Below, piece after piece: positions 8,114 through 16,648 of a stretch of DNA of 64,000 bases. The notes under the pieces are model-generated. The model was not told the DNA's origin and made no database searches. It saw nothing but the letters and a program-made list of their open reading frames with translations. The first letter of the stretch is position 1; each line of letters starts with the position of its first letter. The stretch is from assembly GCA_963800255.1 (NCBI GenBank), contig CAWDAK010000010.1:165267-229266 (forward strand). The letters are read 5' to 3'. This DNA is from DATFVA01 sp963800255. Lineage in GTDB: Bacteria > Bacteroidota > Ignavibacteria > Ignavibacteriales > Ignavibacteriaceae. The translations under genes were made by a program, and so were the position numbers.

Positions 8114-9814
8114 ATGAATAACTGGATAACACATTTCGAGCAGTCAGGCGAGATGGAATCCCCTCCATATAAAGAAACAATGGAATTTTTCCGCAGATTC
8201 GAAGAAAAATCGAATATGGCAAGGTTATTCTCTATGGGAGAATCTTCGCAGGGAAGGGATATTAAATGCCTGGTTGCAGCAAAAGGAAACGATTTCACCC
8301 CTGCGAAAGCAAGAAGAAGCGGTAAAGCCATAATCTTAATTCAGAATGGTTTTCATCCCGGGGAAATAGAGGGTAAAGATGCTTCGATGCTTCTCCTGAG
8401 AGAAATACTGATAAGTAAGGAGAAAAAAGATCTGCTGGATAACCTGGTGCTGCTTGTAATCCCCGTTCTGAATGTTGACGGGCATGAGCGGCTTAGCCCT
8501 TACAACCGTCCCAATCAGAATGGACCCAGGTTGACGGGATTCAGAACGACTGCCCTTAACCTGAATCTTAATCGTGATTATATGAAAGCTGATACCCCGG
8601 AAATGAGGGCTCTTCTGAGGTTATTCACTACATGGCTGCCTGATTTCTATATTGATAATCATACAACGAACGGAGCTGATTATCAGTATCATGTAACCTA
8701 CGGGATGGAAAGACACCAGAATATATTTGGTGCACTTGGTAAATGGGGACAGGAGAAATTTATTCCCTATGTTAAAAATGAAATAGAAAAGAAAGGGTTT
8801 TTATCTACTTCTTATATTGAGCTGATCAGCAAAGAACTGGAACAAGGATTTTCGGATTGGACATCCCGCCCAATGTACTCAAATGGATATGCGGCTTTAC
8901 AGAACAGGCTTCTGCTGCTGGTTGAAACACATTCTCTTAAACCCTTCAGCAACCGTGTATATTCAACTAAAGCTATGGTCGAATCGTCCCTCGAATTCAT
9001 AAATAAAAATTATAAAGAATTAAAAAAGATAAACCGGCAGGCGGACAGAGAATCGGTAAAAAGATACGCTGACGGAAAAACATCTTTCCCGATAATCTTC
9101 GAGGGGACTAAAGAATTTACCCTGCAGGATTTTAAGGGAATAGGGTATAAGAAGGCAGAAAGTCCTGTTACAGGATCTTTAGTTAAGCGCTATACAGGAG
9201 AACCTGTTGATATTAAAGTACCCTGCTATAATAAAGTTAAAACAATAAAAAGGGTTAAGCTCCCGGCAGCTTACCTGGTTCCTGCAGAATTCAAAGAGAT
9301 AATCAGAATATTAAAGCTTCATGGAATAAAGGTTAGTGTGATGAACCAGGGTAACTCACTAATGGTAGAAAAGTATCTCTTTAAGGATTACAAGTTTGCC
9401 GGGCGACCGTATGAGGGACGTCAAAGAGTAAAAGTTGAATGTGAAACTGTTTTGGTGGAAATGTTATTTCCTACAGGAACGTATGTAGTGAACACAAAGC
9501 AAAGGGGAATAAGAATAATTGCAAATCTGCTTGAGCCGGAAGCTCCTGATTCATTTACCAGTTGGGGCTTTTTCAACGCTTTCTTTGAAAGAAAAGAATA
9601 TGCTGAGGATTTTGTAATGGAACCTGTTGCTGAAAGAATGCTGAAGGATAACCCGGATCTGCAAAATGAATTTGAATTAAGGCTTAGGGATGATACAGAA
9701 TTCAGGCAGAACCCTGCAGAGAGACTTGATTATTTTTACAAGAAATCAGTTTATTTTGACCGGAGAGAGAATATTTACCCTGTTTTCCGGTTGATGGAAA
9801 AAATAGCAGATTGA
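8114..9814 (+). CDS. M14-family metallopeptidase, apparently cytoplasmic
   Basis: 566 residues. The zinc ligands His81 and Glu84 lie in GFHPGEIEGKD, the third ligand His183 in DNHTTNG, and the catalytic glutamate is Glu271 in LLVETHSLK, so the carboxypeptidase-like active site is complete in residues about 20-300. The C-terminal 270 residues are a family extension of unknown role. Most relatives I know carry a signal peptide, but here the sequence starts directly with the substrate-domain helix (WITHFEQSGEMESPPYKET) and no hydrophobic leader is encoded upstream in frame. It is followed after 75 bases by the ATP-grasp gene. The pair sits as a plus-strand island inside the minus-strand heme locus. 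Confidence 0.85.
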   Translation: MNNWITHFEQSGEMESPPYKETMEFFRRFEEKSNMARLFSMGESSQGRDIKCLVAAKGNDFTPAKARRSGKAIILIQNGFHPGEIEGKDASMLLLREILISKEKKDLLDNLVLLVIPVLNVDGHERLSPYNRPNQNGPRLTGFRTTALNLNLNRDYMKADTPEMRALLRLFTTWLPDFYIDNHTTNGADYQYHVTYGMERHQNIFGALGKWGQEKFIPYVKNEIEKKGFLSTSYIELISKELEQGFSDWTSRPMYSNGYAALQNRLLLLVETHSLKPFSNRVYSTKAMVESSLEFINKNYKELKKINRQADRESVKRYADGKTSFPIIFEGTKEFTLQDFKGIGYKKAESPVTGSLVKRYTGEPVDIKVPCYNKVKTIKRVKLPAAYLVPAEFKEIIRILKLHGIKVSVMNQGNSLMVEKYLFKDYKFAGRPYEGRQRVKVECETVLVEMLFPTGTYVVNTKQRGIRIIANLLEPEAPDSFTSWGFFNAFFERKEYAEDFVMEPVAERMLKDNPDLQNEFELRLRDDTEFRQNPAERLDYFYKKSVYFDRRENIYPVFRLMEKIAD

Positions 9815-9889
9815 ATATGATCTTTTGAAGTGGTAAAATAGGTCAGCATCAAATAACCTCATTTAGATAATTTTTATATCAGTACCCAA

Positions 9890-11101
9890 ATGGCAGAGAA
9901 AGACAAATTTACAATCTTATGCATTGCAAGCTTTGAAAAGGGACAGGAATTTATGCGGCAGTGTAAGAGAGAGGGCGCCAGGGTAGTTCTCCTTACCTCT
10001 AAAAGTCTTGCAGATGCCGACTGGCCGAAAGAGAGTATTGATGAGATTTTTTATATCCCTGATGTGAATAAGGTATGGGATATGAAGAACGTAATATACG
10101 GGGTAAGTTTTCTTGCACGCACCGAACAAATTAACAGGATAGTGGCGCTGGATGATTTTGATGTTGAAAAGGCTGCATCATTAAGAGAGCATTTACGTGT
10201 TCCGGGTATGGGTGATACAACCGCAAGGTACTTCAGGGATAAGCTTGCTATGAGAACGCGGGCTAGAGAGGAAAAAATAGCGGTTCCAGAATTTGTTCAT
10301 GTTCTGAACTACAGGAAGATAAACGAATTTGAAGCGGCCGTTCGATTTCCTTATGTTATCAAGCCCCGGCTCCAGGCTGGTGCTCATGGAATAAAGAAAA
10401 TTAGTTCGGTACAGGAATTATGGCGGACAATCAATGGATTAGGTGACGAACAATCTTTTTATATTCTTGAGAAATTTATTGAAGGAGATATCTATCATGT
10501 CGATTCGATTATATATAACATGGAAGTTAAGTTTGCTATCGCCAGTCAGTACAGCCTCCCTCCTTTTGAAGTAGCGCATGAAGGAAGAGTGTTCGGAAGC
10601 CGGACGATAAAGCATGGTACAATCGAAGAATCAAAGCTGATCGAGATAAACAGGAAAGTGATAAAGGCTATGGGACTGGTAAGGGGAGTCTCACATACTG
10701 AATTTATCAGGTCCAAAGAAGACGGCAGTTTTTATTTTTTAGAAACCTCGGCCCGCGTAGGCGGAGCGAATATAGCAGAGCTGATTGAGGCAGCTGCAGG
10801 AATAAACCTCTGGGCTGAATGGGCGAAGATAGAGATAGGTTTCGGAATCAGAGAATACGCAGTTCCCCCCGTAAAGAATGATTATGCAGGAATAATTATT
10901 TCACTTGCAAAACAGGAATGGCCGGATCTTTCAGAATATACAGATGAGGAAATCTTCTGGCGAATGAAAAGAAAGAATCACGCAGGTTTAATTATAACTT
11001 CTCCCGATCATAAACGAGTGGAGGAGTTATTAAAGCAGTATACAGAAAGATTTTATACCGATTTCTTCGCCTCTCATCCCCTTACCGATACCCCACAATA
11101 A
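9890..11101 (+). CDS. ATP-grasp carboxylate-amine ligase family protein
   Basis: 403 residues. The N-terminal Rossmann-like part (ILCIASFEKGQEFMRQCKREG) is followed by an ATP-grasp core: PYVIKPRLQAGAHGIKKI (ATP-binding lysine), FILE-like FYILEKFIEGDIYHVDSII, and the metal-binding FYFLETSARVGGANIAEL. This resembles the BtrJ/L-amino-acid ligase group, which joins a carboxylate to an amine through an acylphosphate. The substrates are not deducible. It is probably co-expressed with the upstream M14 peptidase; a ligase and a peptidase side by side suggest a small-peptide or amino-acid conjugate. Its stop lies 9 bases from the end of convergent hemN. Confidence 0.8.
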   Translation: MAEKDKFTILCIASFEKGQEFMRQCKREGARVVLLTSKSLADADWPKESIDEIFYIPDVNKVWDMKNVIYGVSFLARTEQINRIVALDDFDVEKAASLREHLRVPGMGDTTARYFRDKLAMRTRAREEKIAVPEFVHVLNYRKINEFEAAVRFPYVIKPRLQAGAHGIKKISSVQELWRTINGLGDEQSFYILEKFIEGDIYHVDSIIYNMEVKFAIASQYSLPPFEVAHEGRVFGSRTIKHGTIEESKLIEINRKVIKAMGLVRGVSHTEFIRSKEDGSFYFLETSARVGGANIAELIEAAAGINLWAEWAKIEIGFGIREYAVPPVKNDYAGIIISLAKQEWPDLSEYTDEEIFWRMKRKNHAGLIITSPDHKRVEELLKQYTERFYTDFFASHPLTDTPQ

Positions 11102-11110
11102 CTAATTAAT

Positions 11111-12487
11111 TCAAACGGTTCGGGAATACTTTGTGGTGTCTTCTTTTCGCTCGATGTAGCCGTCAAAGTTCATGGCAATGTTGCGGATGAGGAGTTTGCC
11201 CATCTCTGAGACTTTAAGGTGATCGTTTTTAATTTCAACGAGATTATCGGCTTCCATTTCTTTCAGGTTGTTCAATCCCCACGCAAAGTAAGTTTTAAAA
11301 TCAAGGCCGAACTTCTTTTCAACATTTTTGAAATCGAGCTCAAAGTCGCACATTAGTCTCATAATTACAAAGCCCCTGATGATATCATCTTCAGTCATTT
11401 TATAGCCTTTTGCTACAGGCAGATTTTCTTCATCTATCGATTTGAAGTATTCTCTTTCAGTTTTGTAGTTCTGGGCATATACTTGTCCAAGCTGACTGAT
11501 TGCTGTAATTCCCATTGAATACATATCAGCCCCGGCATTTGTACTGTATCCCTGAAAATTTCTGTAAAGTTTCTTTTCCCTGAGTGCTATTGCAAGTTCA
11601 TCTTCGGGTTTTGCAAAATGGTCCATACCTATAAATACATAGCCTGCGTCTGTAAGCTTTTCTATGGTTGATTTTAAAATGTCAAGCTTAACTTCGGGAG
11701 CGGGAATATCTTCAGGGTGAATGAGAGCCATATGTTTTTTCATCCAGGGTACATGCGCATAGTTGAAAACGGCAATCCTGTCAGGGGATATATCTATTAT
11801 CTTATCAACTGTTGAGTTAAATGATTCAACTGTCTGATGCGGAAGTCCGTATATCAGGTCAAGGTTTATACTGGAGAAGCCAAGTTCCCTTATCCATTCA
11901 ACCGTCTGCCTGGTAATATCTTCGGGCTGTATACGGTTAACAGCTTTCTGAACTTTCTCATTGAAGTCCTGAACTCCCATGCTTATTCTGTTGAAGCCAT
12001 TGTTGCGCAGGGCTTCAAGGTGTGCTTTTTTCAGATCGCGGGGATCAATTTCGCAGCTGTTCTCTGAATCTTCTTTAAAATCGAATGACATTTTTATGTA
12101 TGACGCAAGGTCGTTTATCTCATCCGGTGAAAGGTGGGTAGGTGTTCCTCCTCCCCAATGCAGCTGTGCTACCTTCCTGTCAGTAAGGATGTAGGTTCTG
12201 AGCATATCTATTTCTTTTTTTAGGTAGGCCAGATATTCTTTTACCCTGTCACGGTTCCTGGTTACAATCATATTACAGCCGCAGAAGTAACACAGAGTAT
12301 CGCAGAATGGAATATGATAGTATAAAGAAAGGTCGGGAAGATTTTCCCCGTAATTGGTTTTGATTATTTCATCAAGGTATTGTTCCCGGGTAAAGCTATC
12401 GCTGAAATGGGGAGCAGTTGGATAACTTGTATACCGGGGGCCCGGCGTATCGTATTTTTTAAATTTCTTTAGATCTACCTCAAACAT
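11111..12487 (-). CDS. hemN: Oxygen-independent coproporphyrinogen III oxidase (radical SAM)
   Basis: 458 residues, full length. Radical SAM cluster cysteines Cys62, Cys66 and Cys69, plus the extra Cys71 typical of true HemN, lie in YHIPFCDTLCYFCGCN. The N-terminal PGPRYTSYPTAP motif and the GGGTPTHLS SAM-binding motif also separate it from HemW/HemN-like heme chaperones. It decarboxylates coproporphyrinogen III to protoporphyrinogen IX anaerobically. It follows hemE after 123 bases on the same strand. Confidence 0.96.
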   Translation of the reverse strand: MFEVDLKKFKKYDTPGPRYTSYPTAPHFSDSFTREQYLDEIIKTNYGENLPDLSLYYHIPFCDTLCYFCGCNMIVTRNRDRVKEYLAYLKKEIDMLRTYILTDRKVAQLHWGGGTPTHLSPDEINDLASYIKMSFDFKEDSENSCEIDPRDLKKAHLEALRNNGFNRISMGVQDFNEKVQKAVNRIQPEDITRQTVEWIRELGFSSINLDLIYGLPHQTVESFNSTVDKIIDISPDRIAVFNYAHVPWMKKHMALIHPEDIPAPEVKLDILKSTIEKLTDAGYVFIGMDHFAKPEDELAIALREKKLYRNFQGYSTNAGADMYSMGITAISQLGQVYAQNYKTEREYFKSIDEENLPVAKGYKMTEDDIIRGFVIMRLMCDFELDFKNVEKKFGLDFKTYFAWGLNNLKEMEADNLVEIKNDHLKVSEMGKLLIRNIAMNFDGYIERKEDTTKYSRTV

Positions 12488-12610
12488 ATCTGTCTCCTTT
12501 TCTTTTCATATCAAAACCGTTAGAACCGCTAACCATAGATCTTTGGTTATGTTCACGGGATTAATTTCCCGGGGTAATACTGATAATTGGAACTCTTTAT
12601 TATATTAAAA

Positions 12611-13675
12611 TTATTCTGTCTCTGCGTCTTTATAATGAAATTTAACGCTATCTTCTTTGACAAACTGAACCAGGGCTTTTGCTTTTTCGGGATCAATATT
12701 CGGAAGTATTCCATGCCCGAGATTGAAGATATGTCCTGATCCCTCACCATATGATTCAAGTACTCTCCCGGCTTCATTCCTGATGACTTCTTTTTGAGCA
12801 AATAATACTGTGGGATCAAGGTTACCCTGTAGGGCCACCCTGGAGCCTACGGCACGTCTTACCGCGCCAATATCCATCGTCCAGTCAAGTCCAAGCACAT
12901 CCGCACCGCAGCTTGCAAGATCCTGTAAATTAAAATGAACACCTTTTGCAAAGACAATTACGGGCTGCTTCTGTTTATTTATTTTCGATATCACTTTTTC
13001 GATATATGATAAAGAAAATTCTTTGAAATCATGTTGAGAAAGAATACCGCCCCATGTATCAAATATCTGAACTGCATCTACACCGGCTTCAATTTTAGCT
13101 GAGAGGTATTCAGCCACAGCATCGGAAATTTGTTCCAGAATCCTATGAGCGAGGCCGGGATTATTGTATATAAGCTGTTTAACGTGAGCAAAATTCTTTG
13201 AACCTTTTCCTTCAACCATATAAGTTAGAAGAGTCCAGGGCGAGCCGCTGAAACCAATAAGCGGTACACGACCATCCAGTTCTTTTTTTGTAAGTTTTAC
13301 AGCATCCAGTACGTATTTCAGGTCTTTTTCAGGTTCTATTTTTTTAAGAGCTTTTGCGCCTGCTTCATCCCTTACCGGGTTGTGAAAAATAGGACCTTTA
13401 CCTTCGTGCATTTCGAGTATTAAACCCATAGCTTCAGGAATTACAAGTATATCGGAAAAAATTATTGCAGCATCCACTCCAATTATATCTACCGGCTGAA
13501 TCGTTACTTCAGCGGCCAGCTCAGGTGTCTTGCACATAGTCAGGAAATCTGCTTTCTCCCTGACTGCACGATATTCGGGGAGGTACCTTCCCGCCTGGCG
13601 CATAATCCAGACAGGTGTTCTTTCAACAGGTTCTTTCCGGCAGGCTCTCAAAAACAAATCATTCTTTAATTTCAA
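12611..13675 (-). CDS. hemE: Uroporphyrinogen decarboxylase
   Basis: 354 residues. Signature motifs are present: PVWIMRQAGRYLPEYR near residue 20, GFSGSPWTLLTYMVEGKGSK near 145, and FNLGHGILPN near 320. It converts uroporphyrinogen III to coproporphyrinogen III. The start overlaps the stop of the TetR-HemD gene by 4 bases (ATGA), so the two are translationally coupled. Confidence 0.97.
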   Translation of the reverse strand: MKLKNDLFLRACRKEPVERTPVWIMRQAGRYLPEYRAVREKADFLTMCKTPELAAEVTIQPVDIIGVDAAIIFSDILVIPEAMGLILEMHEGKGPIFHNPVRDEAGAKALKKIEPEKDLKYVLDAVKLTKKELDGRVPLIGFSGSPWTLLTYMVEGKGSKNFAHVKQLIYNNPGLAHRILEQISDAVAEYLSAKIEAGVDAVQIFDTWGGILSQHDFKEFSLSYIEKVISKINKQKQPVIVFAKGVHFNLQDLASCGADVLGLDWTMDIGAVRRAVGSRVALQGNLDPTVLFAQKEVIRNEAGRVLESYGEGSGHIFNLGHGILPNIDPEKAKALVQFVKEDSVKFHYKDAETE

Positions 13676-15075
13676 ATCTTCTCCGATTTATAAAATTCAA
13701 CTATGGAATTAACAAGTCCGTCTATGGTATATTCCGACGGAATTATGTCAACTTTAACTTTCTTTTTTTCGACTGCTGCTTTTGTTGTAGGTCCAATAAC
13801 CGCTACAGTCAGGTTCCGGAAATAGCTTACAGGATCAGCTACTGACTGGATCTCAAGGAAATTCTGAAATGTGGAAGGACTAGTAAATACAAATAGATCC
13901 GGACTGCTTTTTCTTAGTTTTTCTTTATACTCAAAGATTGTCCCATCAGAGGGGAGACCGATATTATATACAGAAGCAGTTTTTATCTTTGCTCCTCTCT
14001 TCTTTAATCCTTCCGGAAGTTCTTCCCGGCCGATTGCTGAGCGGGGGATAAAGATGAGCTTATCCTTCAAGTCATATTCTTCAAGTTCGTCTATAACCCC
14101 TTCACCGCTGAATTCTCTTGGAACTATATGTACGGGGATATTATTTTTTTCACACATTCCTGAAGTTTTGCTTCCCACTGCTATGACTTTTATCCTGTTA
14201 AAATCAAATTTAAGGGAAAGCTCTTCACATCTTTTAACAAACATTCTAACTGCATGACCGCTGGTGAATATGATAAAATCAATCTTTGACTGTTTATTTA
14301 CTACGGTGTCAAAGTCTTTCCAGGAATCGGGTGGTGTTATCTCAAGTGTGGGGAAGGTAAGAACTTCCGCACCTAACTTTTGAAAGATTTCAGCTGACTC
14401 TTTAGACTGATCCAGCGTTCGGGTAATTACTATGGTTTTATTTTTAAGCGGAAGCAGACAGCTATTATTAAATCCGGAAAAAAGTCCTGTAACCACAAAT
14501 TCATAAACCCGTTCACGATCCTTTACCATTTCTTCTTCAGAATATTTCTTATCAATCCCTCTTGAAACCGAACCGTAAATGCTCCCCAGTATAAGGTCAA
14601 CCGCAAAATCCTCGTCAATCTCACGAAAGAGGTTTTCATTTTTACCGTTTTTTATAATCGTTCTTAACATCCCTTTCAAATCGTTTTCCATATCACAGAG
14701 TTCTGAACATATTTCATTTTCGCCTTTCAGAGATTCTTTCTGGTACATCAGAAAGAATGTCTGATACTTCATCATAAACATATATGTGTGCACTATGAAA
14801 GAATGCAGCGAATCAATGCTGGTTTTTTCGTCGGCGATTTTATTTTTAAGTGAAGCAATTAACTTTTCCATGCGTTGGCGCATAATTGAAAAATATAGTT
14901 CCTCCTTGGAAGTAAAATAATTGTAGACGGTTCCTTTTGCCAGCGATGCCAGCTTTGCAACGTCTTCAACCATTACTTCATGGTAATTCTTCCGGGAGAA
15001 AAGAAGCGATGCAGCTTCAATTATCTTTCCCCGCTTCAGGATTTTACCATTTTGTCTTTTTTCTTTAACGATCAT
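13672..15075 (-). CDS. hemD: TetR-family regulator fused to uroporphyrinogen-III synthase
   Basis: A single uninterrupted frame of 467 residues. Residues 1 to about 205 are a TetR-type repressor: helix-turn-helix in VEDVAKLASLAKGTVYNYFTSK and a helical ligand domain ending near VYEFVVTGLFSGF. From about 208 the sequence is HemD: LPLKNKTIVITRTLDQSKE, IIFTSGHAVRMFV, VIAVGSKTS, FTSPSTFQNFL and VAVIGPTTKAAVEK. HemD cyclises hydroxymethylbilane to uroporphyrinogen III. No ATG, GTG or TTG lies at the junction, so HemD has no obvious start of its own. Genes on both sides (hemC upstream, hemE overlapping downstream) confirm the heme context. The fusion may tie heme-operon control to a pathway enzyme. 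An alternative is that an indel removed a stop between two overlapping genes. Confidence 0.85.
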   Translation of the reverse strand: MIVKEKRQNGKILKRGKIIEAASLLFSRKNYHEVMVEDVAKLASLAKGTVYNYFTSKEELYFSIMRQRMEKLIASLKNKIADEKTSIDSLHSFIVHTYMFMMKYQTFFLMYQKESLKGENEICSELCDMENDLKGMLRTIIKNGKNENLFREIDEDFAVDLILGSIYGSVSRGIDKKYSEEEMVKDRERVYEFVVTGLFSGFNNSCLLPLKNKTIVITRTLDQSKESAEIFQKLGAEVLTFPTLEITPPDSWKDFDTVVNKQSKIDFIIFTSGHAVRMFVKRCEELSLKFDFNRIKVIAVGSKTSGMCEKNNIPVHIVPREFSGEGVIDELEEYDLKDKLIFIPRSAIGREELPEGLKKRGAKIKTASVYNIGLPSDGTIFEYKEKLRKSSPDLFVFTSPSTFQNFLEIQSVADPVSYFRNLTVAVIGPTTKAAVEKKKVKVDIIPSEYTIDGLVNSIVEFYKSEKI

Positions 15076-15087
15076 AATCGTGCCTGC

Positions 15088-15696
15088 TTACATTATTCTC
15101 CAGGTTTCAGTAGAGATCACTTTTCCCGAATTAGGATCAATCAGCATAATCTCGCCATTGCCCCGCATACCATTTGAGCCTTGTGATTGTTCAAAAGTTG
15201 AAAGAATGCTCCACACATACTGGTTATTTTTCGGGTCCCATTTAAATTCTGCCTTCCAGTCTTTTATTCCCTCTTTAAAATTATTGTCTTTAGCAATTTG
15301 CCGGGCCTGCTGTTCATTTATATTGAATTCACATTTACCGGGGTCCGCACCGCAATCAGGAAGTCCTGTAACATTTTCCCGGTTAATAATGCGTCCAGTT
15401 GAGTCAACCTCAAACTTAATCTTATTGTCAACATAGGGTTTATCCGGTATCCGGAAATTGTAAATTACCTGGTAGTTTGAGTTTATTTTTTTAGTCTCCT
15501 GGAAATCGGGTGTTATATAGTTATCAAAAAATTCCTGACCGACCCTGGAAACAATAAACCTGTTTGTACTCTTAAAAATATTGTCTGGAATATTCGATTG
15601 TGAATCTGTGCAGCTGCAGGAGCAGGCAAAAAAAGTTATTACCGCGAATACTGCCAGTACACCAATTAAAATTTTTCTTAAAGAATTAAGGTTCAT
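15088..15696 (-). CDS. Lipoprotein in the heme operon, PepSY-like
   Basis: 202 residues. A hydrophobic leader (IGVLAVFAVITFFACSCSC) contains lipobox-like ACS/CSC sites, so it is probably a membrane-anchored lipoprotein. The C-terminal half (INEQQARQIAKDNNF..., WKAEFKWDPKNNQYVWSI, GEIMLIDPNSGKVIS) has the organisation of a PepSY-like domain, found in proteins that inhibit peptidases or bind at the cell surface. It overlaps the hemC stop by 4 bases and precedes the TetR-HemD gene by 12, so it is embedded in the heme operon. A role in heme or tetrapyrrole handling is inference only. Confidence 0.7.
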   Translation of the reverse strand: MNLNSLRKILIGVLAVFAVITFFACSCSCTDSQSNIPDNIFKSTNRFIVSRVGQEFFDNYITPDFQETKKINSNYQVIYNFRIPDKPYVDNKIKFEVDSTGRIINRENVTGLPDCGADPGKCEFNINEQQARQIAKDNNFKEGIKDWKAEFKWDPKNNQYVWSILSTFEQSQGSNGMRGNGEIMLIDPNSGKVISTETWRIM

Positions 15697-16634
15697 TTCG
15701 CCCTCACATTATTATAGATTTCATCCAGAATTTCTTTTGCCCCGGCCTTAATTAACTCCTTCGCCAGGTCTATCCCAACCTTTTCAGGATCCTTACTGCT
15801 GCCCCTGATCTTTTTTCTGTAAGTAAGACTTCCATCGACAGACGCTACAAGACCATCCAGGTAAATACCATTTGATTTAACCTCAGCAAGAGCGCCGATA
15901 GGAACCTGGCATCCGCCTTCAAGTTTTCTAAGGAATGCTCTTTCAGCAAGAACAGACTTATATGTTTCTTCATGGTGAACTGACTGAAGGATTTCATCAA
16001 CGATTTTATTTTCCTGGTGGATTTCAATTCCAAGTGCTCCCTGTCCAACGGCGGGAAGCATGTCCTCTTTGTCGATGAAGGAAGAAATATATTTTTTCAG
16101 ATTTAACCTCTCGATACCTGCACGGGCAAGTATTATTGCATCCCAGTCAGATTCAAGAAACTTTTTAATACGGGAATTAACATTTCCTCTTAATTCATGT
16201 ATTGTAAGATCGGGGCGTTTATGCAGCAGCTGGGATCTCCTTCTAAGCGACCCGGTTGCTACATGACCATTTTCACGGATAGTATGGATTGTGGTGCCTT
16301 TTTTCCTTGCTATCAGAACATCTTCAACAGGATGACGTTTTGACACAGCAGATAATTTCAAATCGTCAGGCAGCATGGTCTGCAGATCCTTAAGACTGTG
16401 AACAGCGAGGTCTATCTTTCTGTTCAAAAGTTGAACCTCAAGTTCCTTAGTAAAAAGACTTTTATCGCCTATTTTGGAAAGGGCGACATCAAGAATTTTA
16501 TCGCCTTTAGTCTTTATTATTTTTATCTCAACTGAAATATTTTTGTTTCTTTTTTCAAGTTCTCTTTTAATAAAGTTCGACTGCCACAAGGCAAGTTCAC
16601 TTCCGCGCGAACCGATTACTATTTTCTGTTTCAA
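15693..16634 (-). CDS. hemC: Hydroxymethylbilane synthase (porphobilinogen deaminase)
   Basis: 313 residues, normal length. The family N-terminus IVIGSRGSELALWQSNFI, the substrate-contact region AVHSLKDLQTMLP, GSLRRRSQLL, and the dipyrromethane cofactor cysteine in LEGGCQVPIGAL are all present. It polymerises four porphobilinogens into hydroxymethylbilane. It lies 14 bases after hemA and is coupled by overlap to the lipoprotein gene. Confidence 0.97.
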   Translation of the reverse strand: MKQKIVIGSRGSELALWQSNFIKRELEKRNKNISVEIKIIKTKGDKILDVALSKIGDKSLFTKELEVQLLNRKIDLAVHSLKDLQTMLPDDLKLSAVSKRHPVEDVLIARKKGTTIHTIRENGHVATGSLRRRSQLLHKRPDLTIHELRGNVNSRIKKFLESDWDAIILARAGIERLNLKKYISSFIDKEDMLPAVGQGALGIEIHQENKIVDEILQSVHHEETYKSVLAERAFLRKLEGGCQVPIGALAEVKSNGIYLDGLVASVDGSLTYRKKIRGSSKDPEKVGIDLAKELIKAGAKEILDEIYNNVRAK

Positions 16635-16648
16635 TTTAATTCCTGAAA

